Program-made: the position numbers and the translations under genes
NCBI GenBank assembly: GCA_938041695.1
Contig: CALISI010000030.1
Location: 1-64,000 of the forward strand
Source of the DNA: an uncultured Actinomyces sp.
Lineage (GTDB): Bacteria; Actinomycetota; Actinomycetes; Actinomycetales; Actinomycetaceae
Reading direction: 5' to 3'
Length of the DNA: 64,000 nucleotides
Shown: piece by piece, positions 7,714 through 16,277 of the stretch
How the letters are laid out: each line of letters starts with the position of its first letter
How positions within the stretch are numbered: the stretch's first letter is position 1
Notes under the pieces: model-generated
What the model was told of the DNA's origin: nothing
The model's input: only the letters and a program-made list of their open reading frames with translations
Databases searched by the model: none

Positions 7714-10080
7714 ATGACGCTGGATCTGACGCAGTCGCTGCCCTCTCATGTGCGTGCGACCTCTGGACGCCCCGTTGAAGATTCGACCCTGATGGAGGTG
7801 TGGCAGGGTCTGTCCGCCGCAATCGTCGATCAGATCGCCGATAACTGGGCCGCCACCACGGAGCGTTACGCCAAGGGCCGTCAGGAACACTACTTCTCCG
7901 CCGAGTTCCTCATGGGTCGAGCCCTGCTCAACAACCTGTCGAACCTCGGCCTCGTCGAGAAGGCTCGCGAAGCCCTCGCCGCCTACGGCCTCGACCTCGG
8001 TCAGGTCCTCGAAGAGGAGCCCGATGCCGCTCTCGGTAACGGTGGCCTCGGCCGCCTCGCCGCCTGCTTCCTCGACTCCTGCGCCACCCTCGACCTGCCC
8101 GTGCGCGGCTACGGCATCCTGTATCGCTACGGCCTGTTCAAGCAGCTCTTCGACAACGGCTTCCAGACCGAGCATCCCGACCCGTGGATGGAGGAGGGCT
8201 ACCCCTTCGTGACCCGCCGCGAAGAGCGCTCCCGCATTGTCTCCTACGCCGACCTGACCGTGCGCGCCGTCCCCTACGACATCGCGATCACCGGCTACGG
8301 CACCAAGAACGTGGGCACCCTGCGCCTGTGGAAGGCCGAGCCCATCGAAGAGTTCGACTACGACGCCTTCAACTCCCAGCGCTTCACCGACGCCATCATC
8401 GACCGTGAGCGCACCATGGACATCTCCCGCGTCCTGTACCCCAACGACACCACGTTCGAGGGCAAGGTCCTGCGCGTGCGTCAGCAGTACTTCTTCTGCT
8501 CCGCCTCCCTGCAGGAGATCGTCGAGAACTACGTGCGTCACCACGGCACCGACCTGAATGGCTTCGCCGAGTACAACGCCGTCCAGCTCAATGACACCCA
8601 CCCGGTCCTCGCCATCCCCGAGCTCATGCGTATCCTCATGGATGAGCACGGCCTCGGCTGGGAAGAGGCCTGGGTGGTCGTCTCCAAGACCTTCGCCTAC
8701 ACGAACCACACGGTTCTGGCCGAGGCCCTCGAGACCTGGGATACTCACATCTTCGACCGCCTGTTCCCGCGCATCTCTGAGATTGTCCGCGAGATCGACC
8801 GCCGCTTCCGCATTGACATGGCCGAGCGCGGCCTCGACCAGGGCACCATCGACTACATGGCACCCGTCTCGGGCAACACCGTGCGCATGGCCTGGATCGC
8901 CTGCTACGCGTCCTACTCCATCAACGGCGTCGCCGCCCTTCACACGGAGATCATCAAGCGCGACACCCTCAAGGAGTGGTACGCGATTTGGCCCGAGCGT
9001 TTCAACAACAAGACCAACGGCGTGACCCCGCGCCGCTGGCTCAAGCAGTGCAACCCCCGCCTGGCCGCCCTTCTCGACGAGGTCGCCGGCTCCGACGCGT
9101 GGGTCCGCGACCTCACCGTGCTCTCTGACTTCACCGAGGCCGGCACCGACGACGTGCTCAAGCGCCTGGCTGAGATCAAGCATGCCAACAAGGTTGACTT
9201 CGCCGCGTGGGTCAAGGAGCGCGAGGGTGTCGAGATCGACTCCGACGCGATCTTCGACGTTCAGATCAAGCGTCTGCACGAGTACAAGCGCCAGCTGCTC
9301 AACGCCTTCTACGTCCTGGACCTGTACTTCCGCATGAAGGATGACCCGACGCTGGACACCCCCAACCGCGTGTTCATCTTCGGCGCGAAGGCTGCCCCCG
9401 GCTACATCCGCGCCAAGGCCATCATCAAGCTCATCAACGCCATCGCGGAGCTGGTGAACAACGACGAGGACATCAACGGCCGCATCAAGGTCGTCTTCGT
9501 CCACAACTACAACGTCTCACCCGCCGAGCACATCATCCCCGCCGCTGACGTCTCCGAGCAGATCTCGATGGCTGGTAAGGAAGCCTCGGGCACGTCGAAC
9601 ATGAAGTTCATGATGAACGGCGCCCTGACCCTGGGCACCCTGGATGGCGCGAACGTTGAGATTCTCGAGGCCGTGGGTGCGGACAACGCCTACATCTTCG
9701 GTGCGACCGACGATGAGCTGCCCGAGCTGCGTCGCCACTACGACCCCCGTTGGCACTACGAGAACGTCCCCGGCCTCAAGCGCGTCATCGACGCCCTGAC
9801 CGACGGCACGCTCGACGACTCCAACTCCGGCTGGTTCCACGACATCCGCCACTCGATCCTCGAGGGTGGTTACGACCCGGCCGACGTGTACTACGTCCTG
9901 GGCGACTTCGCCGCGTACCGCGAGACCAAGGATCGCATGGCCGCCGATTACCGCGACCAGAAGGCCTGGAACGCTCGCGTGTGGGCGAACATCTCCCGCT
10001 CCGGCCGCTTCTCCTCGGACCGCACGATCTCCGACTACGCTCGCGAGGTCTGGCGCATCGAGGGTGAGCCGATCGACTGA
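7714..10080 (+). CDS. glgP: Glycogen/maltodextrin phosphorylase
   Basis: Pyridoxal-phosphate enzyme that releases glucose-1-phosphate from alpha-1,4-glucans. The 788-residue length is typical of the bacterial maltodextrin/glycogen phosphorylase group. Conserved stretches include YFSAEFLMGRALLNNL (residues about 59-74), LGNGGLGRLAACFLDS (about 107-122) and EASGTSNMKFMMNGALTLGT, in which Lys631 is the cofactor lysine. ATG 7714 is chosen because AAAAGGAAAT lies immediately upstream. It is flanked by its own promoter and a perfect terminator, so it is probably monocistronic. It implies a glycogen store or use of maltodextrins. Confidence 0.95.
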   Translation: MTLDLTQSLPSHVRATSGRPVEDSTLMEVWQGLSAAIVDQIADNWAATTERYAKGRQEHYFSAEFLMGRALLNNLSNLGLVEKAREALAAYGLDLGQVLEEEPDAALGNGGLGRLAACFLDSCATLDLPVRGYGILYRYGLFKQLFDNGFQTEHPDPWMEEGYPFVTRREERSRIVSYADLTVRAVPYDIAITGYGTKNVGTLRLWKAEPIEEFDYDAFNSQRFTDAIIDRERTMDISRVLYPNDTTFEGKVLRVRQQYFFCSASLQEIVENYVRHHGTDLNGFAEYNAVQLNDTHPVLAIPELMRILMDEHGLGWEEAWVVVSKTFAYTNHTVLAEALETWDTHIFDRLFPRISEIVREIDRRFRIDMAERGLDQGTIDYMAPVSGNTVRMAWIACYASYSINGVAALHTEIIKRDTLKEWYAIWPERFNNKTNGVTPRRWLKQCNPRLAALLDEVAGSDAWVRDLTVLSDFTEAGTDDVLKRLAEIKHANKVDFAAWVKEREGVEIDSDAIFDVQIKRLHEYKRQLLNAFYVLDLYFRMKDDPTLDTPNRVFIFGAKAAPGYIRAKAIIKLINAIAELVNNDEDINGRIKVVFVHNYNVSPAEHIIPAADVSEQISMAGKEASGTSNMKFMMNGALTLGTLDGANVEILEAVGADNAYIFGATDDELPELRRHYDPRWHYENVPGLKRVIDALTDGTLDDSNSGWFHDIRHSILEGGYDPADVYYVLGDFAAYRETKDRMAADYRDQKAWNARVWANISRSGRFSSDRTISDYAREVWRIEGEPID

Positions 10081-10091
10081 CGCAATCGCGT

Positions 10092-10129
10092 AGGGGAGGC
10101 CCGGAATCGCATGGTTCCGGGCCTCCCCT
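10092..10129 (+). terminator. glgP terminator
   Basis: A perfect 15-bp stem, AGGGGAGGCCCGGAA (10092-10106) against 10115-10129, with an 8-nt loop, lies directly after the glgP stop. Confidence 0.85.
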
Positions 10130-10164
10130 GTTGTCTGTGAGTGGAGCGTGTGTGTCAGCATGTG

Positions 10165-10229
10165 GCCCAACTGTATTAGAGGGTTGACACAGTTGGGCAT
10201 CTGTGTCATTGTATTAGTGTATTAATACA
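10165..10229 (+). promoter_or_regulatory. Promoter/operator of the GntR-ABC operon
   Basis: TTGACA (10184-10189) lies inside a perfect 10-bp inverted repeat, GCCCAACTGT (10165-10174) and ACAGTTGGGC (10189-10198). Downstream is the 12-bp palindrome TGTATTAATACA (10218-10229). The word TGTATTA occurs three times in direct orientation (10172, 10210, 10218) and once inverted. YtrA-type GntR regulators repress their own ABC operons from palindromes of this kind, so autoregulation is inferred. A clean -10 box is not obvious (CATTGT at a 17-nt spacing is the best). Confidence 0.6.
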
Positions 10230-10251
10230 GTAAGATAGGAGGGACGCGTCG

Positions 10252-10614
10252 ATGCGCATCGATGACACCCGCCCCATCTGGATCCAGCTGGCCGACAACT
10301 TCCGCGCCCGTATCACCGACGGCACGTGGAAGCCCGGCCAGAAGATCCCCTCCGTCCGCGACCTCGCCATCGAGGCCGGCACCAACCCCAACACCGTCCA
10401 GCGAGCCCTCGCCGCCCTCGACGACGAAGGACTCACCGTCCCCAAACGGACGGCCGGACGATATGTCACCACCGACGACACTGCGTTGCATGCTCTCCGC
10501 CAGGAGGATGCACGCGCTGCGGCCGACGCCTTCATCCGCGCCTGCCGCGCCCTCGGCGTCGACCGCGACGGTGCCCACGGCCTCGTCGATGAACACTGGA
10601 ACGCGGACCTGTAA
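10252..10614 (+). CDS. YtrA-family GntR transcriptional regulator
   Basis: A 120-residue DNA-binding protein made of a winged helix-turn-helix (residues 8-75; IPSVRDLAIEAGTNPNTVQR is the recognition region) and a short C-terminal tail in place of the large ligand domain of other GntR groups. That form defines the YtrA subfamily, whose members usually control an adjacent ABC transporter, often responding to cell-envelope antibiotics. AGGAGGG precedes the start. The downstream gene begins 20 nt after the stop, so regulator and transporter form one operon. Confidence 0.9.
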   Translation: MRIDDTRPIWIQLADNFRARITDGTWKPGQKIPSVRDLAIEAGTNPNTVQRALAALDDEGLTVPKRTAGRYVTTDDTALHALRQEDARAAADAFIRACRALGVDRDGAHGLVDEHWNADL

Positions 10615-10633
10615 CCCAGGAGGACACACTCTC

Positions 10634-11362
10634 ATGACCACCCAACCCACAGACGCGAGCGTGGCCGGCCCCGGCCTCGTCCAGGTCACTGGCCTGACGA
10701 AAAGCTACCGCTCCACCCCCGCCCTGCGCGACTACAACCTGAGCCTCGAATCCGGACACATCGTCGGCCTCATGGGCCCCAACGGCTGCGGCAAGACCAC
10801 GCTGCTCAAGATCCTCGCTGGAGTCCTCTCCGACTACACGGGCACCGTGACCATCGACGGGCATGCGCCCGGCGTCGCCACCAAGGCGATCGTCTCCTAC
10901 CTGCCTGACGCCGACTTCCTGAACACCGACTGGACCGCTGCGGACGCGATCCGCGTCTACTCCACGTTCTTCGCTGACTTCGACGCCGACAAGGCCGCCT
11001 CGATGGTCGACTTCTTCGGTCTGCCCACCGATCGCCGCCTCGGCCAGATGAGCAAAGGCATGGGGGAGAAGCTCCAGATCAGCCTCATCATGTCCCGGCG
11101 CGCCCGCGTCTACCTGCTCGACGAACCCATCAGCGGCGTCGACCCGGCGACGCGCGACGTCATCCTCGACGGCATCCTGCGCGAATTCGACCCCGCCTCG
11201 CTGCTCATCATGTCCACCCACCTCATCTCCGACATCGAGCACTTCGTCGACTACGCGATCTTCATGAAGGACGGACAGGTCCTCCTGCAGGGCGACGCGG
11301 ACGACCTGCGGGCCACCCACGGCGATTCCCTCGACGCCATCTTCCGGAAGGAGTACCGCTGA
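10634..11362 (+). CDS. ABC transporter ATP-binding protein
   Basis: Cytoplasmic ATPase subunit of 242 residues. Visible motifs: Walker A GPNGCGKTT near residue 53, signature-like region LGQMSKGMGEKLQ, Walker B RVYLLDEPISGVDPATR, and the switch histidine in MSTHLISD. It begins with a flexible polar leader that contains one copy of the 12-mer CCCCGGCCTCGT (10669-10680). The ATG is preceded by AGGAGGACA. The stop overlaps the permease start (TGATG). Efflux direction is inferred from the YtrA-type regulator and the lack of a binding protein; the substrate is unknown. Confidence 0.9.
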   Translation: MTTQPTDASVAGPGLVQVTGLTKSYRSTPALRDYNLSLESGHIVGLMGPNGCGKTTLLKILAGVLSDYTGTVTIDGHAPGVATKAIVSYLPDADFLNTDWTAADAIRVYSTFFADFDADKAASMVDFFGLPTDRRLGQMSKGMGEKLQISLIMSRRARVYLLDEPISGVDPATRDVILDGILREFDPASLLIMSTHLISDIEHFVDYAIFMKDGQVLLQGDADDLRATHGDSLDAIFRKEYR

Positions 11363-12174
11363 TGTACGCCAAACTGCTTGCCTACGAAATCCGGTCACGC
11401 GCCGTCGCGGACGGGCGCTCCTTCGGGGCGTTTATCGCTGTTATCGCGGTTGCCGCGGGAATCGTCGCCGCGGGGCTGCCGGGGATCAGCGGCTCCACCG
11501 CTATCCTCGCCTACGCCCTGTGCGCGCTCACACCGGTCGCCTGCGCGATCGCGGCCCTGGCCGACTACTGGAAGACCCTCTACGGGCAGCGCGGATACTT
11601 CACGATGAGCCTGCCCATCTCCGGCACGGCCATCTTCTGCGCGAAGATCGCCCGGATGGTGATCGAGTGTCTCCTGGCGTGTGTATTGGCCGTTGGCGGA
11701 GTTGTTGTCGTCGCCGCAGCAGCTGCGTGGGCCGATGGCATCAGTCTTGCTGAATACACCGCCGGGCCCCGTTCCCTCGTGGCTGGAATACCCACCTCCA
11801 CCGTGGCACTCATGATCGCCGCGCAGCTCATCCTTGCGATGTCGTGGGTCGTGCAGGCCTGTGCCGCCATGACGATCGGTGCGGAAGGACGCTTCAACCA
11901 CTTCGGCTTCGGCGCTCCCATCATCGGTTTCGTCCTGCTGTACATCGTGAACCAGGTGCTTTCCACGGTTGGCACGTTCTTCCTTCCGCTGTCCGTCACG
12001 ACTGATGGCCACTTCTCGACCGAGATCATGTGGACCTCGTACCGGGCAACGATGGGAACCGACGGCCAACCGAACGTCATCGGCATTGGCTCCTATGTCC
12101 TCGTGCCCCTGTTCGCCCTGATCCTGGGCTTGTGGGCCTCCCGCTCGATCGAGAAGCACACGTCCCTTCGCTAG
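11362..12174 (+). CDS. ABC transporter membrane subunit
   Basis: A 270-residue protein with six to seven hydrophobic segments and no enzymatic motif, of the kind that pairs with the preceding ATPase. The first segment begins about residue 22 (FGAFIAVIAVAAGIVAAG). It is translationally coupled to the ATPase through a one-base stop/start overlap. No sequence clue to the transported substrate is visible. A pair of hairpin repeats lies immediately after the stop. Confidence 0.8.
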   Translation: MYAKLLAYEIRSRAVADGRSFGAFIAVIAVAAGIVAAGLPGISGSTAILAYALCALTPVACAIAALADYWKTLYGQRGYFTMSLPISGTAIFCAKIARMVIECLLACVLAVGGVVVVAAAAAWADGISLAEYTAGPRSLVAGIPTSTVALMIAAQLILAMSWVVQACAAMTIGAEGRFNHFGFGAPIIGFVLLYIVNQVLSTVGTFFLPLSVTTDGHFSTEIMWTSYRATMGTDGQPNVIGIGSYVLVPLFALILGLWASRSIEKHTSLR

Positions 12175-12176
12175 TA

Positions 12177-12266
12177 TCACCCGTCCTCGCGCGTGCGCGA
12201 GCCAGCGGCACGCCAACCGTCGGCGTCATCGAGATCGTCACCCGTCCTCGCGCGTGCGCGAGCCAG
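12177..12266. repeat. Duplicated 29-bp hairpin element
   Basis: A 29-bp sequence starting TCACCCGTCCTCG and ending GCGAGCCAG occurs identically at 12177-12205 and 12238-12266. Each copy holds CTCGCGC-GT-GCGCGAG, which folds into a tight hairpin. The copies lie between the ABC permease stop and the ribosome binding site of the next, broken gene. Confidence 0.85.
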
Positions 12267-12281
12267 TCATAGGAGGTTTCA

Positions 12282-12752
12282 ATGTTACTGCTATCGTCAG
12301 CGCTCAGTGCTTTCGTCCAGCTTGGCCTGATCCTCGTGCTTCCCCTCGCGTGGTGGGCACTGACTGCGTGACGCAGCGTCGGCTTTGCCGCGTGGATCGG
12401 CCTGCGTAGGCCGACCTGGAGCGCGAGCCGGGTACAGGTAGCGGCAAAAGTCCTCGCATGGGTGCTCGTCGGGGTTGTCTCAACCGCGCTCCTTCAATCC
12501 ATGTCGGGGGACGTGCCCGCCGAGCGTTTCGCGGGGCTCGGCCTCGCCGGGATCGTCCCGGTCGCGCTGTTCGCCTCATTCGCTCGCCCGATCCAACTCC
12601 TGATCATCGGCGCTCTCACGGGTGCCAATGGCTGGATCGTCGGGTGGGTCAACGAGAAGGGCGCGGGGGGCTCGATCCTGCCCGGCTGGGCGTTCCACGC
12701 GAGTGCGAACCTGCTCGTGGGATTTGGCGCGGCCTTCAAGCTGATGGGGTGA
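12282..12752 (+). pseudogene. CPBP-family intramembrane protease, degenerate
   Basis: ATG 12282 has an excellent ribosome binding site (AGGAGG), but an in-frame TGA at 12369-12371 stops it after 29 codons. The frame then continues to 12752 with recognisable CPBP sequence (WVNEKGAGGSILPGWAFHAS, the conserved C-terminal part). The catalytic EExxxR segment and the following helices that should lie in the middle are absent, so an internal deletion appears to have removed them as well. Full-length CPBP proteins are much longer than this 156-codon remnant. It is therefore inactive as a protease. Confidence 0.7.
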
Positions 12753-12757
12753 GCCTC

Positions 12758-12804
12758 GTCCCGGCCCGCGGCCCCAGCCGTGGGCCGGGGCCGTGGGCCG
12801 GGAC
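12758..12804. terminator. Long GC-rich hairpin
   Basis: Arms 12758-12775 and 12787-12804 pair over about 18 bp with one mismatch. No U-tract follows. The 240 bp from here to the next gene hold only an imperfect repeat (TGCTACCCCGACGCGGAGGG and a variant about 60 bp later). Confidence 0.6.
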
Positions 12805-13046
12805 AGCGAGGGCGGAGGGTTCGGTCGGCCCCTCGAAATCAATTCCTGGCGGGACTGTGCTACCCCGACGCGGAGGGAGGGCCTCGGCCCCACGTCCTAC
12901 GCCGGCAACCTCACGGCGTGCTACCACGACACGGAGGGAGCGCCTGCTTGCGCGGCTTCGAGGGAACGTGCGCCGGGCTTTGAGGATTCGTTCAGTTTTC
13001 TATGATGTCTTAGGAGCGATAAACATCGAAACCCGAAAGGACGCCC

Positions 13047-14024
13047 GTGGAAACAACGAACGGCTCATTCGTTCCAGCGAGCCCTGACCTGATCTGGATG
13101 GTGTTCATCCAGCAGGTCCTGGTCCTCATCGCGTGGCTGATCGGCGTCGCAGTGCGCCGGGTCCTGAAGAACCGCATGACGATGTCCACCGCGTCGGCGA
13201 CCCTGACCGGATTGGCCGGCCTGTGGGGCGGTCTGGTGTTTGCCGGTTGGATCTTCGACTCTGGTGACCTGTGGAAACCCGGCATGATCGGCGTTGCCGC
13301 GTTGGTTGCCCTCGTCGTCGTCATCGTGGTCGCCCTGATCGCCGCGTACCTGCATCCGCGCCCCGGCCTCGACCCCATCGCCGAGGTCGCCAAGCTCGGC
13401 GAATCCGACTCCCTCGAGTTCAAGTCGAGTGCCCGCTGGAACATGCGCGTCGGCAAGCGCGACGACGCAATCGAGACCGTGATCGCCAAGACCGTCGCCG
13501 CCTTCATGAACTCCGGTGGCGGCACGCTCCTCATCGGCGTCGACGACGATGGGCGGCTCATCGGCCTCGGCCCCGACTATGCGACCCTCAAGACCCCGGA
13601 CGCCGATCGCTTCGAACTGTGGATCCGCGACCTGTGGAGACAGCGAATGGGGACCAACGCCGCCACGCTTCCCCGGCTCGACTTCGCCGAGGCCACGGAC
13701 CCGCAGGACGGCTATGAGCGTCAAGAGGTGTGCCGCGTGACCATTCCGCCTTCGCCGCACCCCGTCTACCTGAGGGGCCCCAAAGGCAAAGGGGAAGCGG
13801 AACTGTGGGTGCGCGTGGGCAACTCGACGCGGCACCTGGAGGTTGTGGATGCGGTCCAGTACGTTTCCACCCGCTGGCCCGAAAGCGTGCGGGTCTCCCC
13901 GTGGACGCGCATGCGACTCATGGCGCTGCGTCGGCGCGAAGTGCCCACGCGCCTGCCGGGCGTCGTCGAGCGGGTTCTCACCGAGGGGGCGACGAGCATC
14001 TTGACGGTGTCGGAAGAGGAGTGA
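13047..14024 (+). CDS. Membrane-anchored Schlafen AlbA_2-domain protein
   Basis: A 325-residue protein with three hydrophobic segments (residues about 15-37, 50-70 and 80-100) followed by a cytoplasmic AlbA_2 domain. The domain core is visible as DSLEFKSSARWN, IAKTVAAFMNSGGGTLLIGVDDDG and FELWIRDLWRQ. AlbA_2 domains are nucleic-acid-binding or nuclease modules found in regulators and in some defence proteins; the membrane-tethered form is not characterised to my knowledge. GTG 13047 is supported by GAAAGGA upstream. The neighbours are two broken genes, so the gene may be a survivor of a decaying accessory region. Confidence 0.8.
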   Translation: METTNGSFVPASPDLIWMVFIQQVLVLIAWLIGVAVRRVLKNRMTMSTASATLTGLAGLWGGLVFAGWIFDSGDLWKPGMIGVAALVALVVVIVVALIAAYLHPRPGLDPIAEVAKLGESDSLEFKSSARWNMRVGKRDDAIETVIAKTVAAFMNSGGGTLLIGVDDDGRLIGLGPDYATLKTPDADRFELWIRDLWRQRMGTNAATLPRLDFAEATDPQDGYERQEVCRVTIPPSPHPVYLRGPKGKGEAELWVRVGNSTRHLEVVDAVQYVSTRWPESVRVSPWTRMRLMALRRREVPTRLPGVVERVLTEGATSILTVSEEE

Positions 14025-14103
14025 GCCGCATGGGGCTTCGGGTGCGGACGGGGAGTAGGAACACGGTGAGGCTGGCCCCAGGAACTCAGAGAGGCGAGTA
14101 GGC

Positions 14104-15195
14104 ATGCCCCTGCGCAAGACCCTGCCCGCGGACATCGAGCAGATCATTGCAACCGGGGGCATCGAGGCCGTCGCGCGCGGTCGAACGCTGCGAGGTCGGT
14201 CCGTACCTGCGGGGCTCCGCCTACGAGTCGCGGCTCATGCATTTCCCGGCCTCCGCGGAGATCACGGACCTCCTGCTGGTGCGGGGCGAGGATATCAACT
14301 CGCGTGATCGGTACGAATGCACCCCGATCCACGCGCGCGTTTGGGCGCGATGCCTCGACCAGATCCCGTTGCTGATCGCTCGCGGAGGCGACATCAATGC
14401 GCGCGATACTTCCGACCAGACGGCGTTGTTTAACGTCGTCGAGCGTTTTCCCGTTGCCGACGTGTCGCGGATGATGTCGTGGGGCGCGGACCCGCTGGTT
14501 GTTGCTGATTCGAGGGTGTACGGGAAGGCGACGCTTGTTGAGAACGTGTGGTGTCCTGGCACAACTTCCTGGACGCCCCACGCGCGCTCGCGGTGATTCG
14601 GTTGCTTCTGTCCGTTGGAGTACCCGTTGGTGAGGGTGTGCCGACCGCACTGCGGTCGATGGACCGGACGCGCTGCACGTTCATCACGCACGGTCTGCCG
14701 GACCACCTTTCGCAGTCGCAGGTCGACGAGGCCTCGGCTGCGTTGTCGGAGCTGTGCGCCATGTTCGGGGTGGAGCAGCGCGAGGCGCAGCGCGCGCCCG
14801 TCGTGGGGGAGCGGATGGAGCTGGATCCGTCCGTGCCTGCACTGCGGCAGTATGGGGAGCTGTGGGATCTGCTTGTACCCGACAGTGGCCAGTGCCGGAC
14901 GCTACAGGGCGAGGTTATCCGCATTGCGGGGCGCGTCGGTCACGAGGTCTACGACAACGGTGGTATCAACTGGGATCGCTCTTTTGGGAAGCTGATGGAC
15001 CAGTATCTGCGTGTTGTCTCCTCCGGCGTTTCGCTGCCGCCTGATTCTCTGTCCCGCGCCGAGGCCGCCGTCGCCTCCCTGAAGGCGCGCAGCATGAACA
15101 CCGGCGACGTCGACGAGATCACGACCCTGGCGGTCGAATGGGTCCGCTTGAACCCGGTCCTGGTGGAGCTGAATCTGCCAGACGTGGGGCGGTGA
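14104..15195 (+). pseudogene. Ankyrin-repeat protein gene with two frameshifts
   Basis: The reading runs through three segments. It starts at ATG 14104 (MPLRKTLPADIEQIIATGGI). From about 14180 it continues in the next frame, with ankyrin-like units (TDLLLVRGEDINSRDRYECT and PLLIARGGDINARDTSDQTA). Near 14545 it returns to the first frame (SWHNFLDAPRALAVIRLLLS) and ends at 15195. Joined, it would be about 360 residues: ankyrin repeats in the first half and an alpha-helical unknown C-terminal half. The second break coincides with a GTGTGG run, consistent with slippage. The two shifts compensate overall but are 360 bp apart, so the product would still be scrambled. Confidence 0.65.
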
Positions 15196-15250
15196 ACGCG
15201 TAGGAGTAACTGTAAGGTTAGTTTCCCTTGCTAAACCAAGGGTTAGCACG

Positions 15251-15279
15251 TTATGTAAGATTCATATGTGTGATACAGT
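15251..15279 (+). promoter_or_regulatory. Promoter giving a leaderless transcript
   Basis: TTATGT (15251-15256) and TACAGT (15274-15279) are spaced by 17 nt. The next gene's ATG starts 6 nt after the -10 box, where the transcription start is expected, and no ribosome binding site exists. Confidence 0.55.
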
Positions 15280-15285
15280 GCTCCC

Positions 15286-15945
15286 ATGAGCGTTAAAACG
15301 ATTCAGTCATCGAAGACTTGGAAGATTATCTTTTATGCAACTGCAACTGTTCTGCTTCTTATTGCTGTGGGATGTTGTGCTTGGGAGGGTTTTAGGCATG
15401 TTGGGATCGCAAGGATGTTCGTGCTTTTAGCCCTGCTTTCGTCAGTCCTTGTTCATGTTCTCTGGTCGTTTGACGGTGCGAAAGGAGTGTATTATTTAAA
15501 AGCTACCTATCTTGCATTTGTTCTTGGTGCTCTAGTTTTCTTTTTGAATATCATGCCAACAGATTCGCTAGTTATAGCCATTGGTGAATTGAGTGGAAGT
15601 GTTTCGCTCATTGAGCCTATGATTACTTTTGTAATCTTTGTCGTGTCTGTTTCGGTGCAAATTTCTCTGCTTGGGAGCCGGAGAGGGGAAAAGGGATTCT
15701 CGTACGTTACGTTTGCTTGTCTTGGTGTGATTGGTCTTCTTCTTCCGAGGATGATTGATTCGTACGCCTTGGTGTGGGGGTGTGTTCAGAAGGCTTGTGA
15801 AGAGGGTGGTAGTAAATTTGCTGATTTAGTTCCCTTGTATAATGTTGCCTTCTCGTTTGCGGCTACCCTCGGTGTGCTTGCCTTGTTGAGTAGCTTTGTT
15901 CTGCCCCTCGTTAATAAAATGCCCAAGTTTTCGGATGTGTCTTGA
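15286..15945 (+). CDS. Unrecognised six-helix membrane protein, AT-rich
   Basis: A 219-residue protein with about six hydrophobic segments (residues roughly 13-33, 40-58, 71-90, 104-127, 139-158 and 188-211), so mostly membrane-embedded. I do not recognise the family. Codon use differs sharply from the rest of the window: many T-ending codons, TTT, ATT and TTA are used freely, and base composition is visibly poorer in G+C. This suggests transfer from a lower-GC donor. Upstream is the frameshifted ankyrin gene; downstream is 1 kb of non-coding repeats. Translation probably starts on a leaderless mRNA. Confidence 0.6.
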   Translation: MSVKTIQSSKTWKIIFYATATVLLLIAVGCCAWEGFRHVGIARMFVLLALLSSVLVHVLWSFDGAKGVYYLKATYLAFVLGALVFFLNIMPTDSLVIAIGELSGSVSLIEPMITFVIFVVSVSVQISLLGSRRGEKGFSYVTFACLGVIGLLLPRMIDSYALVWGCVQKACEEGGSKFADLVPLYNVAFSFAATLGVLALLSSFVLPLVNKMPKFSDVS

Positions 15946-16277
15946 CTCTGGGTGTCATGAGTGTGTGATTTCTTGATTTCTTAATACCAGTTTTGAAGCT
16001 AGTGGGCTGATTGCCGTTCATAAAAGAGAGTCTGAATAAAAGCTGGGGGAAATCTCGTACGAGCTCTTCGGATTAGGGTTGCGTAACTTGGTGGATTCTC
16101 CTCTGAACTTCGGTATTTAGTGTACCGGTGATGAGTGATCTTGTGGCTAATGAGTACTGCTGTCAGTGGCCTTGTCGTCGGCGCGTGTTTCTCGGTCGCG
16201 AGTCGCCTCTTCAGTCGTCGCTGAGCTGCGTTGCCTTGCGCTTTGACTGGCGAGTCGGGGCGGGTCTCCGCAGTGCG

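Noticed and set aside
7636..9504. 622-residue minus-strand frame opposite glgP
   Set aside because: It is the mirror of a high-GC gene: low-complexity Val/Gly/Asp/Glu composition, no ribosome binding site and no recognisable domain.
6773..12371. TGA read as an amino acid, because two genes carry in-frame TGA codons (6773 and 12369)
   Set aside because: Many intact genes in the window end in TGA with overlapping downstream starts. Both affected genes also carry a second, independent lesion, so plain decay explains them.
12820..13020. Imperfect repeat TGCTAC..GACRCGGAGGGAG as a possible mobile element end
   Set aside because: Only two imperfect copies of about 22 bp, no inverted ends and no transposase nearby.
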